From positions 1 to 46,328 of the forward strand of contig PMHH01000117.1 of NCBI GenBank assembly GCA_003156595.1: DNA of 46,328 nucleotides. The letters are read 5' to 3'. How positions within the stretch are numbered: position 1 is the stretch's first letter; the number at the start of each line of letters is the position of its first letter. The position numbers and the translations under genes are program-made. Positions 34,496 through 44,642 of this stretch are shown here, in pieces. Below the pieces are notes generated by a model that saw only the letters and a program-made list of their open reading frames with translations, was not told the origin of the DNA and searched no databases. This stretch comes from Acidimicrobiaceae bacterium (GTDB taxonomy: Bacteria; Actinomycetota; Acidimicrobiia; Acidimicrobiales; Palsa-688).

Positions 34496-34903
34496 ATGGG
34501 CCAAGCGAAGGTCGAAGGCGAGATCGCGGCTGGGATCGATGACGTGTGGAAGGTGGTCGGTGACTTCGTCGCTTTCATCTCGATCCAAGGCCTCCAGGTC
34601 GAGGGGGAGGGCGAGGGCATAGGGATGTTGCGAACACTCACGATCGGCACCATGACCATCGTGGAGCGTCTCGAGGAGTTGGACGACGCCCAGTACAAGA
34701 CCTCGTACTCGATCGTCAGCGGCCCGATACCGGTCACTGACTATCTGGGCACGATACAGCTCACGGCGGCTGGTGAGGCCACCAAGGTCACCTGGTCCGG
34801 GACATTCGAGCCGGACGGCGTCACCGAAGAGCAGGCGGCACAGATGACCGAGCGGACCTATCGGGGCGGGATCAAGGCGCTCAAGAAGCACTTCGGGGGC
34901 TGA
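34496..34903 (+). CDS. SRPBCC family protein
   Basis: GQAKVEGEIAAGIDDVWKVVGDF...VERLEELDDAQYKTSYSIVSGPIPVTDYLGTIQL...TKVTWSGTFEPDG. Confidence 0.9.
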   Translation: MGQAKVEGEIAAGIDDVWKVVGDFVAFISIQGLQVEGEGEGIGMLRTLTIGTMTIVERLEELDDAQYKTSYSIVSGPIPVTDYLGTIQLTAAGEATKVTWSGTFEPDGVTEEQAAQMTERTYRGGIKALKKHFGG

Positions 34904-34906
34904 GCC

Positions 34907-35899
34907 ATGTCACAGGTGGAAACGGTCCGAGGCCCTATCGACACCTCCGAACTGGGGCGCACCTACATGCACGAGCATGTCTTCGTCCTGACCGCCGACG
35001 TCCAGCAGAACTACCCCGACGAGTGGGGCAACGAGGACGATCGCGTCGCCGATGCCGTCGGGAAGCTGCAGGCCCTGGCGGCTCAGGGCGTGCGCACGAT
35101 TGTCGATCCGACCGTGATCGGGCTCGGGCGTTATATCCCCCGCATCCAACGCATCGCCGACCAAGTGCCGGAGCTGCACATCGTGGCGGCTACGGGTTGC
35201 TATACCTACGACGACGTCCCGTTCTTTTTCCACTATCGGGGGCCGGCACTCAGTGAGGCGCTCGGCGCCGATGTGCCCGACCCAATGGTCGATCTTTTCG
35301 TGGGCGACATCACCGAGGGCATCGCCGGCACAGGAGTGAAGGCGGCCTTCCTCAAGTGCGCCATCGATCACCAGGGCATGACCGACGGGGTGGCCCGGGT
35401 GATGCGGGCCGTGGCGAAGGCCCACCGCCGGACGGGCGCCCCCATCACGGTTCACACCCACCCGGCCAGCCAGACCGGTCTGGCCGTCAAGCGACTCCTC
35501 TGCGACGACGAAGGCGTCGACCCGACCCGGGTGGTCCTCGGTCACAGCGGTGACAGTACGGACGCTGACCACCTGAGCGAGCTCGCCGGCCACGGCTTCA
35601 TTCTGGGCATGGACCGCTTCGGCATCAACCTCGGCACCACGTTCGAAGCCCGGGCCGACATCGTGGTGGAGCTGTGCAAGAGGGGGTTCGCAGACCAGAT
35701 GGTCCTATCGCAGGACGCGGCCTGCTACATCGACTGGATCGACCCCAACGTCCTGGCCATGGCGACCCAGTGGAACTACCTGCACATCGCCGACGAGGTG
35801 CTCCCGTACCTGCAAAAGCACGGCGTGACCGATGATCAGATCGACGCCATGCTCGTCCGCACCCCGCGTCGGTACTTCGAGCACACGGACGCCGACTGA
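34907..35899 (+). CDS. Phosphotriesterase family protein
   Basis: TYMHEHVF, AAFLKCAID, ITVHTHPAS, VVLGHSGDS, LSQDAACY. Confidence 0.94.
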   Translation: MSQVETVRGPIDTSELGRTYMHEHVFVLTADVQQNYPDEWGNEDDRVADAVGKLQALAAQGVRTIVDPTVIGLGRYIPRIQRIADQVPELHIVAATGCYTYDDVPFFFHYRGPALSEALGADVPDPMVDLFVGDITEGIAGTGVKAAFLKCAIDHQGMTDGVARVMRAVAKAHRRTGAPITVHTHPASQTGLAVKRLLCDDEGVDPTRVVLGHSGDSTDADHLSELAGHGFILGMDRFGINLGTTFEARADIVVELCKRGFADQMVLSQDAACYIDWIDPNVLAMATQWNYLHIADEVLPYLQKHGVTDDQIDAMLVRTPRRYFEHTDAD

Positions 35900-35901
35900 G
35901 C

Positions 35902-36762
35902 TCAGGGCACGGCCTGCGGCGCGGTCCCCTTGACGCTGGTTCGGTACATCTCCCGGCGCACGCCCGAGTAGTCGTTCAGGGCGTTGTGCAGCGTGCAGCG
36001 GTTGTCCCATATGGCCAGGGTGTGGGCAGCCCAGCGCAGCCGGCAGGTGAAATTCTCGTTGATGCTGTGGCGGTGCAGGTGGGCGAGCAGGGCTTGCGAC
36101 TCGATCGGCGACCAGCCGTCGAAGCGGGTGGTGTAGACGGAGTTGACATACAGGGCGGCCCGGTGGGTGACGGGGTGGTCGATGACCACCGGGTGGGTGC
36201 GTTCCTGGTAGGCCTCCGCCGAGGGCGCGATGGCCATAGAGGTGAGGTCCTTGACCTTGTCGAGAAACCCTCCGGTCCCGTATGCCAGCCCCGCCGAGTG
36301 CACGGCCCGGAGCCCGGCGAGAGTCTCCTTGAGCCCGCCGGAGAGGGTCTCGTAGGCCAGGTACTGATTGGCCCAGACCGTGTCGCCACCGTGGCTAGGG
36401 ACGTCCCACGCGTGTAGCAGCGTGTACGCCGGCGGCTCCGGCAGGTAGCTCAGATCGGTGTGCCAGGCGTTGGCAAAGTTGAGTTGGTCGCCGGGCTCCT
36501 TGATGACCCGGATCACGTAGGGCCGGTCGTCCAATGGGGTCACGAACGGGGTGACGTCGCGGCCGCCGAGGAGGTCGGTGATCCGCTCCAGGTCGTCGAG
36601 GCTCAGGTGCTGATCCGGAAAAAAGATGACCAGGTGGTCCGCCAGCGCTTGTCGCACCACGTCCAGTTGGTCGCGGTCGGACACCTCCGAGAGGTCGATG
36701 CCGGTGACCGTGGCACCGAGGGCACCCGCGATCGGCTCCAAGGTGGACGACGTGGTTCGCAT
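35902..36762 (-). CDS. TauD/TfdA family Fe(II)/2-oxoglutarate dioxygenase
   Basis: GALGATVTGIDLSEV; FANAWHTDLSYLPEPPAYTLLHAWDVPSHGGDTVWANQYLAYETL; IWDNRCTLHNALNDY. Confidence 0.95.
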   Translation of the reverse strand: MRTTSSTLEPIAGALGATVTGIDLSEVSDRDQLDVVRQALADHLVIFFPDQHLSLDDLERITDLLGGRDVTPFVTPLDDRPYVIRVIKEPGDQLNFANAWHTDLSYLPEPPAYTLLHAWDVPSHGGDTVWANQYLAYETLSGGLKETLAGLRAVHSAGLAYGTGGFLDKVKDLTSMAIAPSAEAYQERTHPVVIDHPVTHRAALYVNSVYTTRFDGWSPIESQALLAHLHRHSINENFTCRLRWAAHTLAIWDNRCTLHNALNDYSGVRREMYRTSVKGTAPQAVP

Positions 36763-36807
36763 GCTCTACGAGCCTACGCCGATGAGGTTCCCTAGACTGA
36801 AAAGAAC

Positions 36808-37614
36808 GTGTCCGCACCGACTGCCAGCGCCGAGGCGCCCAGCCTCCATCGGGACAACACCCAACGACCCCGGTGGTGGAAAGAGGTCCTGGTCATCGTG
36901 TGGCTGTGCTGGGTCTACGACGCCGTCAACAATCTGGCGTCGCTCCGGCGGGCCGCTGCCTATGCCCACGCCCGGGCGGCGTTGCAGCTCGAGCAGACCC
37001 TGCACCTCGATCCCGAGGCCGCCCTCGACCACTGGGTGGCCGGCCACCACACGTTGGCGCTGTGGGTCTCCAACTACTACGACAACGCCCACTTCGTGGT
37101 CACCCTCGGTGTCGTCGGCTGGCTCTGGTGGCGCCACCCGGCGCTCTACCGGCCCCTGCGCACCAGCCTGGTCCTCACCAACGTCATCGCTATGGCGATC
37201 TTCTGGCTCTACCCGATGGCTCCGCCCCGCCTGCTCGACCCGCAGCGATACGTCGACGTGGTCGCCGCCACCCACGCCTTCGGATCGTGGCATGTGGGAA
37301 CCCTGGCGACCGCAGCCAACCAGCTGGCGGCCATGCCGTCGCTGCACATCTCGTGGGCGGTGTGGTCCGCGCTGGCGATGTGGCGGATCTTCGGCCGGCG
37401 CGGTTGGGCCCTGCTGGTGTGGATCTACCCGGGTGTCACCGCGGTGGCGGTGTTGTCGACTGGCAACCACTGGTTGCTCGACGTGGTGGGCGGGCTGGCG
37501 ACCATCGTGGTGTCGACGTTGATCGCCGACCGTTGGCAGGGCTGGTGGACCGCCCGCCAGGCCCGGCGGGCTCTCAGCTCAGAAGGTGAGCGAACTGGCA
37601 TGATCGGCTCATGA
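36808..37614 (+). CDS. PAP2/inositol phosphorylceramide synthase-like phosphatase (membrane)
   Basis: AMPSLHISWAVWSALAMWRIFG; TGNHWLLDVVGGL. Confidence 0.9.
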   Translation: MSAPTASAEAPSLHRDNTQRPRWWKEVLVIVWLCWVYDAVNNLASLRRAAAYAHARAALQLEQTLHLDPEAALDHWVAGHHTLALWVSNYYDNAHFVVTLGVVGWLWWRHPALYRPLRTSLVLTNVIAMAIFWLYPMAPPRLLDPQRYVDVVAATHAFGSWHVGTLATAANQLAAMPSLHISWAVWSALAMWRIFGRRGWALLVWIYPGVTAVAVLSTGNHWLLDVVGGLATIVVSTLIADRWQGWWTARQARRALSSEGERTGMIGS

Positions 37615-38510
37615 CCACCACCACGCCGCCCCCGCTGCCCGTCACCGTCGTCACCGGCGCCAACAGCGGGATCGGACGCGCCATCGCCATCCATCTCGCC
37701 GCCCAGGGCCACACCGTCTATGGAACCGTCCGCTCGGTCGAGAAGGCCGCCAAGCTCAACGCCATGGCAGCCGACGCCCACGTCGAGGTCCAACTCGTCG
37801 AACTCGATATCGCAGACGACGCTTCGGTGCGCGCCGGTCTCGCCCAGGTTCTCGAGGAGGCGGGGCAGGTTGACGTGCTCGTCAACAACGCCGGGATTGG
37901 CGGCAACGGTGTCGTCGAAGAGGCGTCGATCGAGACCTATCGCGAGGTCATGAACGTCAATTTCTTCGGGGCGCTGCGCTGCCTCAAGGCCGTATTGCCC
38001 GGAATGCGCGAGCGGCGCCGCGGCACCATCGTCAACATCACCTCCGTGGTTGGCCGTTTCGCGGCGATCGCCCAGGCCCCGTACACGGCGTCGAAGTGGG
38101 CCCTCGAGGCCGCGAGCGAGGAATTGGCGCAAGAGGTCGCCGGGTTCGGGATCCGCGTCGCGATCATCGAGCCCGGGATCACCAAGAGCGCCATCTTCGT
38201 CAAGAACGTTGACACCACCGACGCAGGCAGCGAGTACGAGCCCCACATGCGGCGCATGTTCCAGTTCTACGCCGCCGGCCTCGCCCAGGCGACCGACCCA
38301 TTTGAGGTGGCCAAGGTCGTACACCAGGCCATTACCACCAGCACGCCGGTACTGCGCTACCCGGTGTCGTGGGGCGGTCCCGAGATCCTCGCCCGTCGCC
38401 CGACCCTGTCAGACGAGGAATGGATCGGTCTCGGCGCCATCGCAGACGACGACGCCTACTACCGGGCGTTCAGCGACACCTTCGGCGTCGACATCACCCC
38501 GACGACGTAG
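37611..38510 (+). CDS. SDR family oxidoreductase
   Basis: VTGANSGIGRAIAIHLAAQGHTVYGTVRS; LVNNAGIGGNG; YTASKWALEAASEEL. Confidence 0.96.
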   Translation: MTTTTPPPLPVTVVTGANSGIGRAIAIHLAAQGHTVYGTVRSVEKAAKLNAMAADAHVEVQLVELDIADDASVRAGLAQVLEEAGQVDVLVNNAGIGGNGVVEEASIETYREVMNVNFFGALRCLKAVLPGMRERRRGTIVNITSVVGRFAAIAQAPYTASKWALEAASEELAQEVAGFGIRVAIIEPGITKSAIFVKNVDTTDAGSEYEPHMRRMFQFYAAGLAQATDPFEVAKVVHQAITTSTPVLRYPVSWGGPEILARRPTLSDEEWIGLGAIADDDAYYRAFSDTFGVDITPTT

Positions 38511-39486
38511 AGCCCGGGGTGTACACGCCGGTCGGCTCGGCGTGGTAGCCCTTGGCGCCAATGCCGAGCGCGAGCGGACTGCGCGGGTCCTGACCGGCCC
38601 GCAGGCAATCGAGGGCGTGAGCGAAGTCGTACCGCGGTCTCCACCCCAGGTCGTGGCGGGCCCGGGCGTTGACGTACACGCGGTCGATGCTGGCCAGCAT
38701 CTTCCAGCCGCGTAGGGCGAAGATCTGCTCGTATTCGGGGAACAAGCGCCGCACCACGCTGGGGGCCTCGCCTCGAAGCGCGACCAGGTGGTCAGGGGTA
38801 AATGGGGTGGTAGCGCTGACGATGTAGCGGCCAAAGCCGAGGGCGCCGGCTCGCGCCACGGCGAGCCGGCAGGCGCTCACGACGTCGTCGAGGTCGACCC
38901 GTCGGTAGAGCAGCTCATTGACCTTGAGGTTGAGGTCGTCGAAGTCCGCCCGCATATCGTCGCGATCGTCGGTCTCGGGAAAGAACCGAGAGGTGCGCAG
39001 GATCACGCAAGGGAGCTGGCGATCTCGGTGGACCAGCTCGCAAAGGTCTTCTGCCGCCGTCTTGGTCGCACCGTAGATGTTCTTGGGTACCGGGGGTACA
39101 TCTTCGGTGATCCATGCGGCCGAGGCGTCGGCAGGAGGGGTGAGGGCTCGGCCGAACGTGCTGGTGGTACTGACGAACACGAACGCGCCCACGCCTGCGT
39201 CCGCGGCCGCCTCCAGCAGGTTGAGCGTCCCGGACACGTTGGTGGCCACAAAGGCGGCTCGGTCATGGGTGATGACGTGAGGCTTGTGCAGGGTCGCGGT
39301 GTGGATGACGGCGTCCACGCCTGCCACCGATCGCCGCACCAACGCCCGATCGACAATCGAGCCCGTCACGCCCAGACGGGCGGACGACAACAGGTCGAGC
39401 CCGACGACGTCGTCGCCTTCCGCGCTGAGTACCCGAACCAGCGCCTCTCCGAGATGCCCGGAGCTGCCCGTCACGAGGATCCTCAC
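38494..39486 (-). CDS. NAD-dependent epimerase/dehydratase family protein
   Basis: ILVTGSSGHLGEALVRVLSAEGDDVVGLDLL; YGATKTAAEDLCEL. Confidence 0.94.
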   Translation of the reverse strand: MRILVTGSSGHLGEALVRVLSAEGDDVVGLDLLSSARLGVTGSIVDRALVRRSVAGVDAVIHTATLHKPHVITHDRAAFVATNVSGTLNLLEAAADAGVGAFVFVSTTSTFGRALTPPADASAAWITEDVPPVPKNIYGATKTAAEDLCELVHRDRQLPCVILRTSRFFPETDDRDDMRADFDDLNLKVNELLYRRVDLDDVVSACRLAVARAGALGFGRYIVSATTPFTPDHLVALRGEAPSVVRRLFPEYEQIFALRGWKMLASIDRVYVNARARHDLGWRPRYDFAHALDCLRAGQDPRSPLALGIGAKGYHAEPTGVYTPGSTSSG

Positions 39487-39535
39487 CCTGAATTGTCATA
39501 GCAGACCAGAGTGGCGCCCCGGCTACTGTCGGGCG

Positions 39536-40063
39536 GTGATCGCTCCGGACAACAAGGACTGGACCTGGGTGCTCCAGCAGCCCTGCGCCGAGTGCGGATT
39601 CGACGCCAGCACGTGCGACGCGGCGACCGTACCCGAACTGATTCGTCGCAACGCCATCACCTGGCGCGGGCTGGTCGCCGACGGCACCATCCGCCCCGGT
39701 CGGCCCAATGACCACACCTGGTCAACGCTGGAGTATCTCTGTCACGTCCGTGACGTATACCGGCGCTTTGACGGCCGCGTCGCCCTCATGTTGTCGGAGG
39801 ATGACCCGCTCTTCCCCAACTGGGACCAGGACGCGTCCGCGGTCGACGACGCCTACGAGACTCAAGCGGCGGCCAAGGTCATCGACGACCTGACGGCCGC
39901 GGCTGAGTGGTTTGCGACCCGACTGGAGGGACTAACAGCCGGTGACTGGGACTGTCCCGGCCGGCGGAGCGACGGCGCCAATTTCACCGTGGCCAGCATT
40001 GCCCGCTACATGATGCATGACCCGATCCATCACATCTGGGACGTCACGGGACAGCGTCTCTAA
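39536..40063 (+). CDS. DinB family protein
   Basis: WSTLEYLCHVRDVYRRFDGRVALMLSEDDPLFPNWDQDASA...SIARYMMHDPIHHIWDV. Confidence 0.88.
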   Translation: MIAPDNKDWTWVLQQPCAECGFDASTCDAATVPELIRRNAITWRGLVADGTIRPGRPNDHTWSTLEYLCHVRDVYRRFDGRVALMLSEDDPLFPNWDQDASAVDDAYETQAAAKVIDDLTAAAEWFATRLEGLTAGDWDCPGRRSDGANFTVASIARYMMHDPIHHIWDVTGQRL

Positions 40064-40280
40064 GTCCGGGCTCGGCGCTGCCACGGGAGAAACGCTGAAG
40101 GGCGATGCCGCACCAGATGGCCTCGACCACGCCGAAGGGCCAAGCCCCGCTGAGAAAGCCGTAGCTGGAGGACAGGGCACAGCCGATGGCAAACGCCAGC
40201 ACGAAATACCTGCTTCGGCGTTCCATGGCGTACATCAGCATCATGAAGGTCAGGACGGTGGCGCCGTAGACAGTGAGCAC
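40044..40280 (-). CDS. Small hypothetical membrane protein
   Basis: VYGATVLTFMMLMYAMERRSRYFVLAFAIGCALSSSYGFLSGAWPFGVVEAIWCGIALQRF; coherent TM pattern. Confidence 0.7.
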   Translation of the reverse strand: MLTVYGATVLTFMMLMYAMERRSRYFVLAFAIGCALSSSYGFLSGAWPFGVVEAIWCGIALQRFSRGSAEPGLRDAVP

Positions 40281-40289
40281 CCCTCCAGC

Positions 40290-41726
40290 CTACGGCTGGG
40301 CTATAACGCTGTCCGCCAAGATGAGCCCGGTGGTCTTGTCTTGGAGGAGGAAAAGGTAGGGCCTGTCGATGGTGACCTGCCGGATGCAACACTGAACGGC
40401 GGTCGCGACTCCGACGATTCCGGTGGCGGCGGAGAATTTGGTACCGGTCTGGTTCACCGTAAGGTCGTCGGCTTGTTCGACGAGGGCGACCTGCCCGGCT
40501 TGGGGGGAGATGCCGGAAAGGTCCGCGGCCGGCCCGAAGGCCTGGTCCATACCGAGATTGGACAGGACAGAGTCCAGGTTCTGGGTGACGGCGAGATTGA
40601 GCGCCGGCATCGTGAGCGCGACTTGCTCACTCCTTAGGGAAGCCAGGACGGCGTCGAGCCTGCTGGTATCCAGGTGCTGGATTAACTGGCTGATGGTCCC
40701 GGCAGCGGGCTCGATGACGATCGCCTGGTAGCGGCCGCCCGCGTAGGGGATCTCGACTGCGGTGTAGGCGGCGGTGACTGCGGCGGGCAAGGCTAAACCT
40801 TGCGAATCGTTCTCGATCGCCGGGACCGATGACGCGCTGCCGTCATCGGCGGTGAACGTCTCGGTGGCTTTGGACATGTTGATGTCTGGTGCCCATGACG
40901 CCGAGAAGTTGAGCGCGTTGAGCAACACGAACACGGTGTAGGCACCGAGATCGTCCGGGCTCAACAGCTGACGGATGCGGCCGCCGGTGTGGTCGCTCAC
41001 CCAGGCGTTGATGGCGGCCGCAGCCTGGGCGGGGCGGCGAGCGAGATCTGCAAGGTAGGCGTCGTTGCCGTAGGCACGGGCCAGTTCGTCGAGGTAGGCG
41101 GGCACGAAGCTGTCACCCTCTTGCAGCCAAGCCGAGTTGGCGACCTCCATGGCGGCGCCATCCGGCGAGGCGAGCGCGGCTTGCAAGTCAGCCCACGCCG
41201 CGGCCTGCGCGGAGGGCGACAGCGTCCCCGTTTGCAGCGCCTGGGCTATCCCGGTCTCGGTAGACCCGGTCGCTCCCAACTCGAGCATGGACAGCGCCAG
41301 GTCCGCACTGAGCGGTGAGTCGACGACGTTCCCGCCGTGAGCCTGCGCCGCCAGCTGGCTGGTCAGGGCCAACCCGAATGCCGTCTCTGAACGAACCAAC
41401 CCGGCAACGGTTCCCGAACCGGGTGTCAGCGAACCGTTGTCGCCGACGTCATGGACGTCAGCGATCAGATGCAGTGCCCCGTCGCCCAACGGCACCTCCA
41501 CCACCGACGGGTTGGGGCCATGACTGACGCGCCCAGCCTGCCGTTCGCCACCTGACAGCGAGGTGGCAACGAGCGCCATCGCCGTCACTATGACCGCGGC
41601 GCCAGTAGCGGCCTCGATGAATACAATCCGTCGCCGCCGGCGCCCCCCGCGAGGCCGCCGATCCGTTTGGTCGGTAACCGCCACCGGCTCGACCGGCGCC
41701 AGTTTCTCCTCTGCCCCGTGCGTCAT
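40290..41726 (-). CDS. Serpin family protein with N-terminal membrane anchor
   Basis: TM RIVFIEAATGAAVIVTAMALVATSL; SPLSADLALSMLELGATGSTETGIAQALQ; NALNFSASW; RCL/C-term VNQTGTKFSAATGIVGVATAVQCCIRQVTIDRPYLFLLQDKTTGLILADSVIAQP. Confidence 0.92.
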   Translation of the reverse strand: MTHGAEEKLAPVEPVAVTDQTDRRPRGGRRRRRIVFIEAATGAAVIVTAMALVATSLSGGERQAGRVSHGPNPSVVEVPLGDGALHLIADVHDVGDNGSLTPGSGTVAGLVRSETAFGLALTSQLAAQAHGGNVVDSPLSADLALSMLELGATGSTETGIAQALQTGTLSPSAQAAAWADLQAALASPDGAAMEVANSAWLQEGDSFVPAYLDELARAYGNDAYLADLARRPAQAAAAINAWVSDHTGGRIRQLLSPDDLGAYTVFVLLNALNFSASWAPDINMSKATETFTADDGSASSVPAIENDSQGLALPAAVTAAYTAVEIPYAGGRYQAIVIEPAAGTISQLIQHLDTSRLDAVLASLRSEQVALTMPALNLAVTQNLDSVLSNLGMDQAFGPAADLSGISPQAGQVALVEQADDLTVNQTGTKFSAATGIVGVATAVQCCIRQVTIDRPYLFLLQDKTTGLILADSVIAQP

Positions 41727-41770
41727 GACTCTTGGACGCTTCGAGTCCCAGATCTGGTTCCCCCGGCCCT

Positions 41771-42250
41771 TTAGTCCCGCCGCGCTCGCTGCCCCAGCCG
41801 GGCCTCATCGCCGTCGTCGGGTTCGAAGCGATGGCGGAACGTGAAGGCAGTGGGCGTGGGACCGTGGGCACGAAGGTGCGCGAGACGGCCGATGGCCTCT
41901 TCCACTGTGGGGATCGTGCGCGCGGGTATCCACCACAGGCAGAGGATCGGCTGCCTCGGTGCCTCGAAGAACTCTCGCCGGCGACGGAGGAAGTCCACGT
42001 GACCCGAGTGGTAGGTGAAGTCGGCCAAGGCGTCGATCGACTGCCACACCGTGAGATTGACGATCTCGAGCTCGTCGCCGAAGGGTTTGATGCTGGTGGC
42101 GTCGCCGCTTTCGTCCTGGAGGCGCCATACATATCCCGGACTGGCCTCCGCTAGCGAGTTTATTCGTGAAAGGTTGATGCGAAAGTCGTCGATGATCGGG
42201 TCGTCGATCGGAGCCCGCAAGCGGGCGACATTGAGCTGGGCCAGGTGCAC
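41771..42250 (-). CDS. DUF3291 domain protein
   Basis: VHLAQLNVARLRAPIDDPIIDDFRINLSRINSLAEASPGYVWRLQDESGDATSI...NLTVWQSIDALADFTYHSGHVDFLRRRREFF. Confidence 0.92.
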   Translation of the reverse strand: MHLAQLNVARLRAPIDDPIIDDFRINLSRINSLAEASPGYVWRLQDESGDATSIKPFGDELEIVNLTVWQSIDALADFTYHSGHVDFLRRRREFFEAPRQPILCLWWIPARTIPTVEEAIGRLAHLRAHGPTPTAFTFRHRFEPDDGDEARLGQRARRD

Positions 42251-42273
42251 CGTGCCATTGTGCCGCGGCAGAT

Positions 42274-43119
42274 CTACGGGGCTCGAAGCAGCTCGCGGAA
42301 CTCGCCAGCAAGTCTTCCCGCGGTGTCTCGTAGCCGACTGACGTCTGGGCCGTCGACGAGGAGCGACCGGGATGCGCTCGGCATGACGCGCTCGGGGCAG
42401 GCGGCGAAGACCTCGGCGACGTCCCCGGCAGTGGCGCCCTGCATGCCGACGCCCGGAGCTAGAAAGAGGCCCTGTGCGGCCACCAAATTGAGGGCCGGAT
42501 GTGTGTGGGTGGGACCGATGACCGCTCCGATTGGCCCGATCTCGCCGGGCGCCAGGCGAACATTGAGATCCCCGATCTCCGCCAGCAGCGCCTCTTCGAC
42601 GGTGCGCCCGGCCTGATCGGTGGCGGACTGCACCATCCGCCCCTCGGGATTGGAGGAGCGGATCACCACCAACAAGCAGCTCCCGGCCTCGTCGGCGCGG
42701 GAAACGAAGGTGCCCATGGCACCTAGGCCGAGATAGGGGTGGACGGTGAGGGCGTCGGCTCCCAGAGGGGCGCCGGCCCCGAGGTAGGCCTCCGCGTAGG
42801 CATCGTTGGTGTTTCCGAAGTCGCCCCTCTTGGCGTCCACGATGACCAGCAAACCTGCGCTTTGGGCGTCGCCGATAAGACGTTGGAGGGTGCGGATCCC
42901 CCGCCAGCCGTGCCGCTCGTAGAAGGCCGACTGGGGCTTCACCAGCCCTACTGTCCCGCTGGCGGCCTCGAGCACGATGTCCGCAAAGCGGTCCAGTCCG
43001 TCCGAGGTGTCGCCCAACCTCCAGGCATCCAGCAATGAACGGGATGGGTCCAGACCCCATACGAGTGGGCCGAACTTGGATCGCACGGCGGTGAACCGGG
43101 TAGCGAACGTCTCGGTCAT
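42274..43119 (-). CDS. pyrF: Orotidine 5'-phosphate decarboxylase (type 2)
   Basis: LVWGLDPS; VKPQSAFYERHGWRGIRTLQRLI; VIVDAKRGDFGNTNDAYAEAYLG; LTVHPYLGLGAM. Confidence 0.96.
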   Translation of the reverse strand: MTETFATRFTAVRSKFGPLVWGLDPSRSLLDAWRLGDTSDGLDRFADIVLEAASGTVGLVKPQSAFYERHGWRGIRTLQRLIGDAQSAGLLVIVDAKRGDFGNTNDAYAEAYLGAGAPLGADALTVHPYLGLGAMGTFVSRADEAGSCLLVVIRSSNPEGRMVQSATDQAGRTVEEALLAEIGDLNVRLAPGEIGPIGAVIGPTHTHPALNLVAAQGLFLAPGVGMQGATAGDVAEVFAACPERVMPSASRSLLVDGPDVSRLRDTAGRLAGEFRELLRAP

Positions 43120-43192
43120 GTTGACATTCTGGCTGATCACCGCGGACCTGTCGGGGAGGCCGAATCTCGCTTGTCTGATCCTGCGGACTCTC

Positions 43193-43546
43193 TTACGGTT
43201 GTTCCAGGTCGACGGTGACGGAGACCCGGCCCCGGGCATCCCGCCTGGCGGTCGCATGACCGGCTCGATCGGTGCCACGTAACCCGAGACTGATCGGCCC
43301 TCCGTCGCCTTCGAAGTTGCGCCACCAGCTTTTCCCGTCCGCGAGGGCAACCTGAATGGTGAGCCGGTCGCCTCGTCGCCGATAGAACACCGGAGTGCTG
43401 AAGGTGTGACCCGATCGTCTCCCGGTGTAGGTGACGACTACCACGTACCTGTCGACGAGCCACTGCCACCGCGAAGAGGCCGCCAGAGGAACCATGACCC
43501 GGTTCATGCCCTTGTTGATCCTGGCGAAGATATCTCCACTTGCCAC
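43193..43546 (-). CDS. Nitroreductase/quinone reductase (DDN-like) family protein
   Basis: VVVVTYTGRRSGHTFSTPVFYRRRGDRLTIQVALADGKSWWRNFEGDGGPISLGLRG. Confidence 0.85.
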   Translation of the reverse strand: MASGDIFARINKGMNRVMVPLAASSRWQWLVDRYVVVVTYTGRRSGHTFSTPVFYRRRGDRLTIQVALADGKSWWRNFEGDGGPISLGLRGTDRAGHATARRDARGRVSVTVDLEQP

Positions 43547-43717
43547 CGCGGGAGCCTACCGGCGGGCGGGGCTGCCGGCGGGCGGGGCTCCGCAACCGCC
43601 CTGCCTTTGCACCGCGTGTCGGACGCGTCACCCGGCTGCACAACCCTGACGCCGTAGAGTTTCCGCGATGATTGGAGAAGGCGCGACGCAGGGGCCCGAA
43701 CGAAGCGGTTTGACACC

Positions 43718-44593
43718 GTGACCGGTGGCGCGTCCCGGGAGGCCATCGAGCGCCACTACGACGTCGGCCGGGACTTCTACCAGTTGTGGCTCGACCCCCG
43801 CATGGTCTACTCGTGCGCCTATTGGCCGGGAGAGTTAGGAGCCGACCTGGAGGCGGCCCAGGTCGCGAAGTTGGATTGGCATGCCACCGCTGCCCGTGTG
43901 GACGGGACCGCCCGGGTGCTGGATGTGGGCTGTGGCTGGGGGGCGATGATGACGTATCTCACCTGTGAGCGCGGCGTTGGGCATGTGACCGGCCTGACCC
44001 TCAGCGCCGACCAGGCGGGCTACGTGGGGGAACATCAGCCCGACGCCGATATCCGGCTCGAAGACTGGCGGGACCACCGTGCTGACGGGCCATACGACGC
44101 CGTCATCTCCATCGGGGCCTTCGAGCACTTCGCCCGCCCCGAGTTGAGCATCGCTCAACGGCGAGACGTGTACCGGGGTTTCTTCGAGCACTGCGCCAGT
44201 TGGTTGGCGCCAGCCGGGCGGCTGTCTTTGCAGACGATCGCCTACGAAGACTTCGACCAGACGAACGGTGCGGTCTCGTCGTTCTTCACCGACGAGGTAT
44301 TCCCCGAGTCGACCCTGCCGTACATCAGCGACATCGTTACGGCCGCGGAACCCTCGTTCCGGGTCCTCGCGCTGCGCAGCGACGGAGACCAGTACGCACA
44401 AACTCTCAAGCTCTGGCAGGGACGCCTCCAAGCACGCCAGCGCGAGGCCACCGAACTGGTCGGCCGGGCCACCTACCGTCACTACGTGCGCTACCTGCGC
44501 GTGTCCCGGGCGATGTTCGAGCGGAGGGTCTGCACCCTCTACCGCCTGGTACTCGAACGCCGAGGAGCGGCTAGGGTGCCCGAACTGCATTGA
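43718..44593 (+). CDS. Cyclopropane-fatty-acyl-phospholipid synthase-like methyltransferase
   Basis: AIERHYDVGRDFYQLWLDPRMVYSCAYWPG; VLDVGCGWGAMMTYL; VTGLTLSADQAGYV; ISIGAFEHFARPEL. Confidence 0.94.
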   Translation: MTGGASREAIERHYDVGRDFYQLWLDPRMVYSCAYWPGELGADLEAAQVAKLDWHATAARVDGTARVLDVGCGWGAMMTYLTCERGVGHVTGLTLSADQAGYVGEHQPDADIRLEDWRDHRADGPYDAVISIGAFEHFARPELSIAQRRDVYRGFFEHCASWLAPAGRLSLQTIAYEDFDQTNGAVSSFFTDEVFPESTLPYISDIVTAAEPSFRVLALRSDGDQYAQTLKLWQGRLQARQREATELVGRATYRHYVRYLRVSRAMFERRVCTLYRLVLERRGAARVPELH

Positions 44594-44642
44594 GCACAGA
44601 GCGGCGGCGCGACGACGGTCGCGGCCAGGAAGGTGGGCGATC

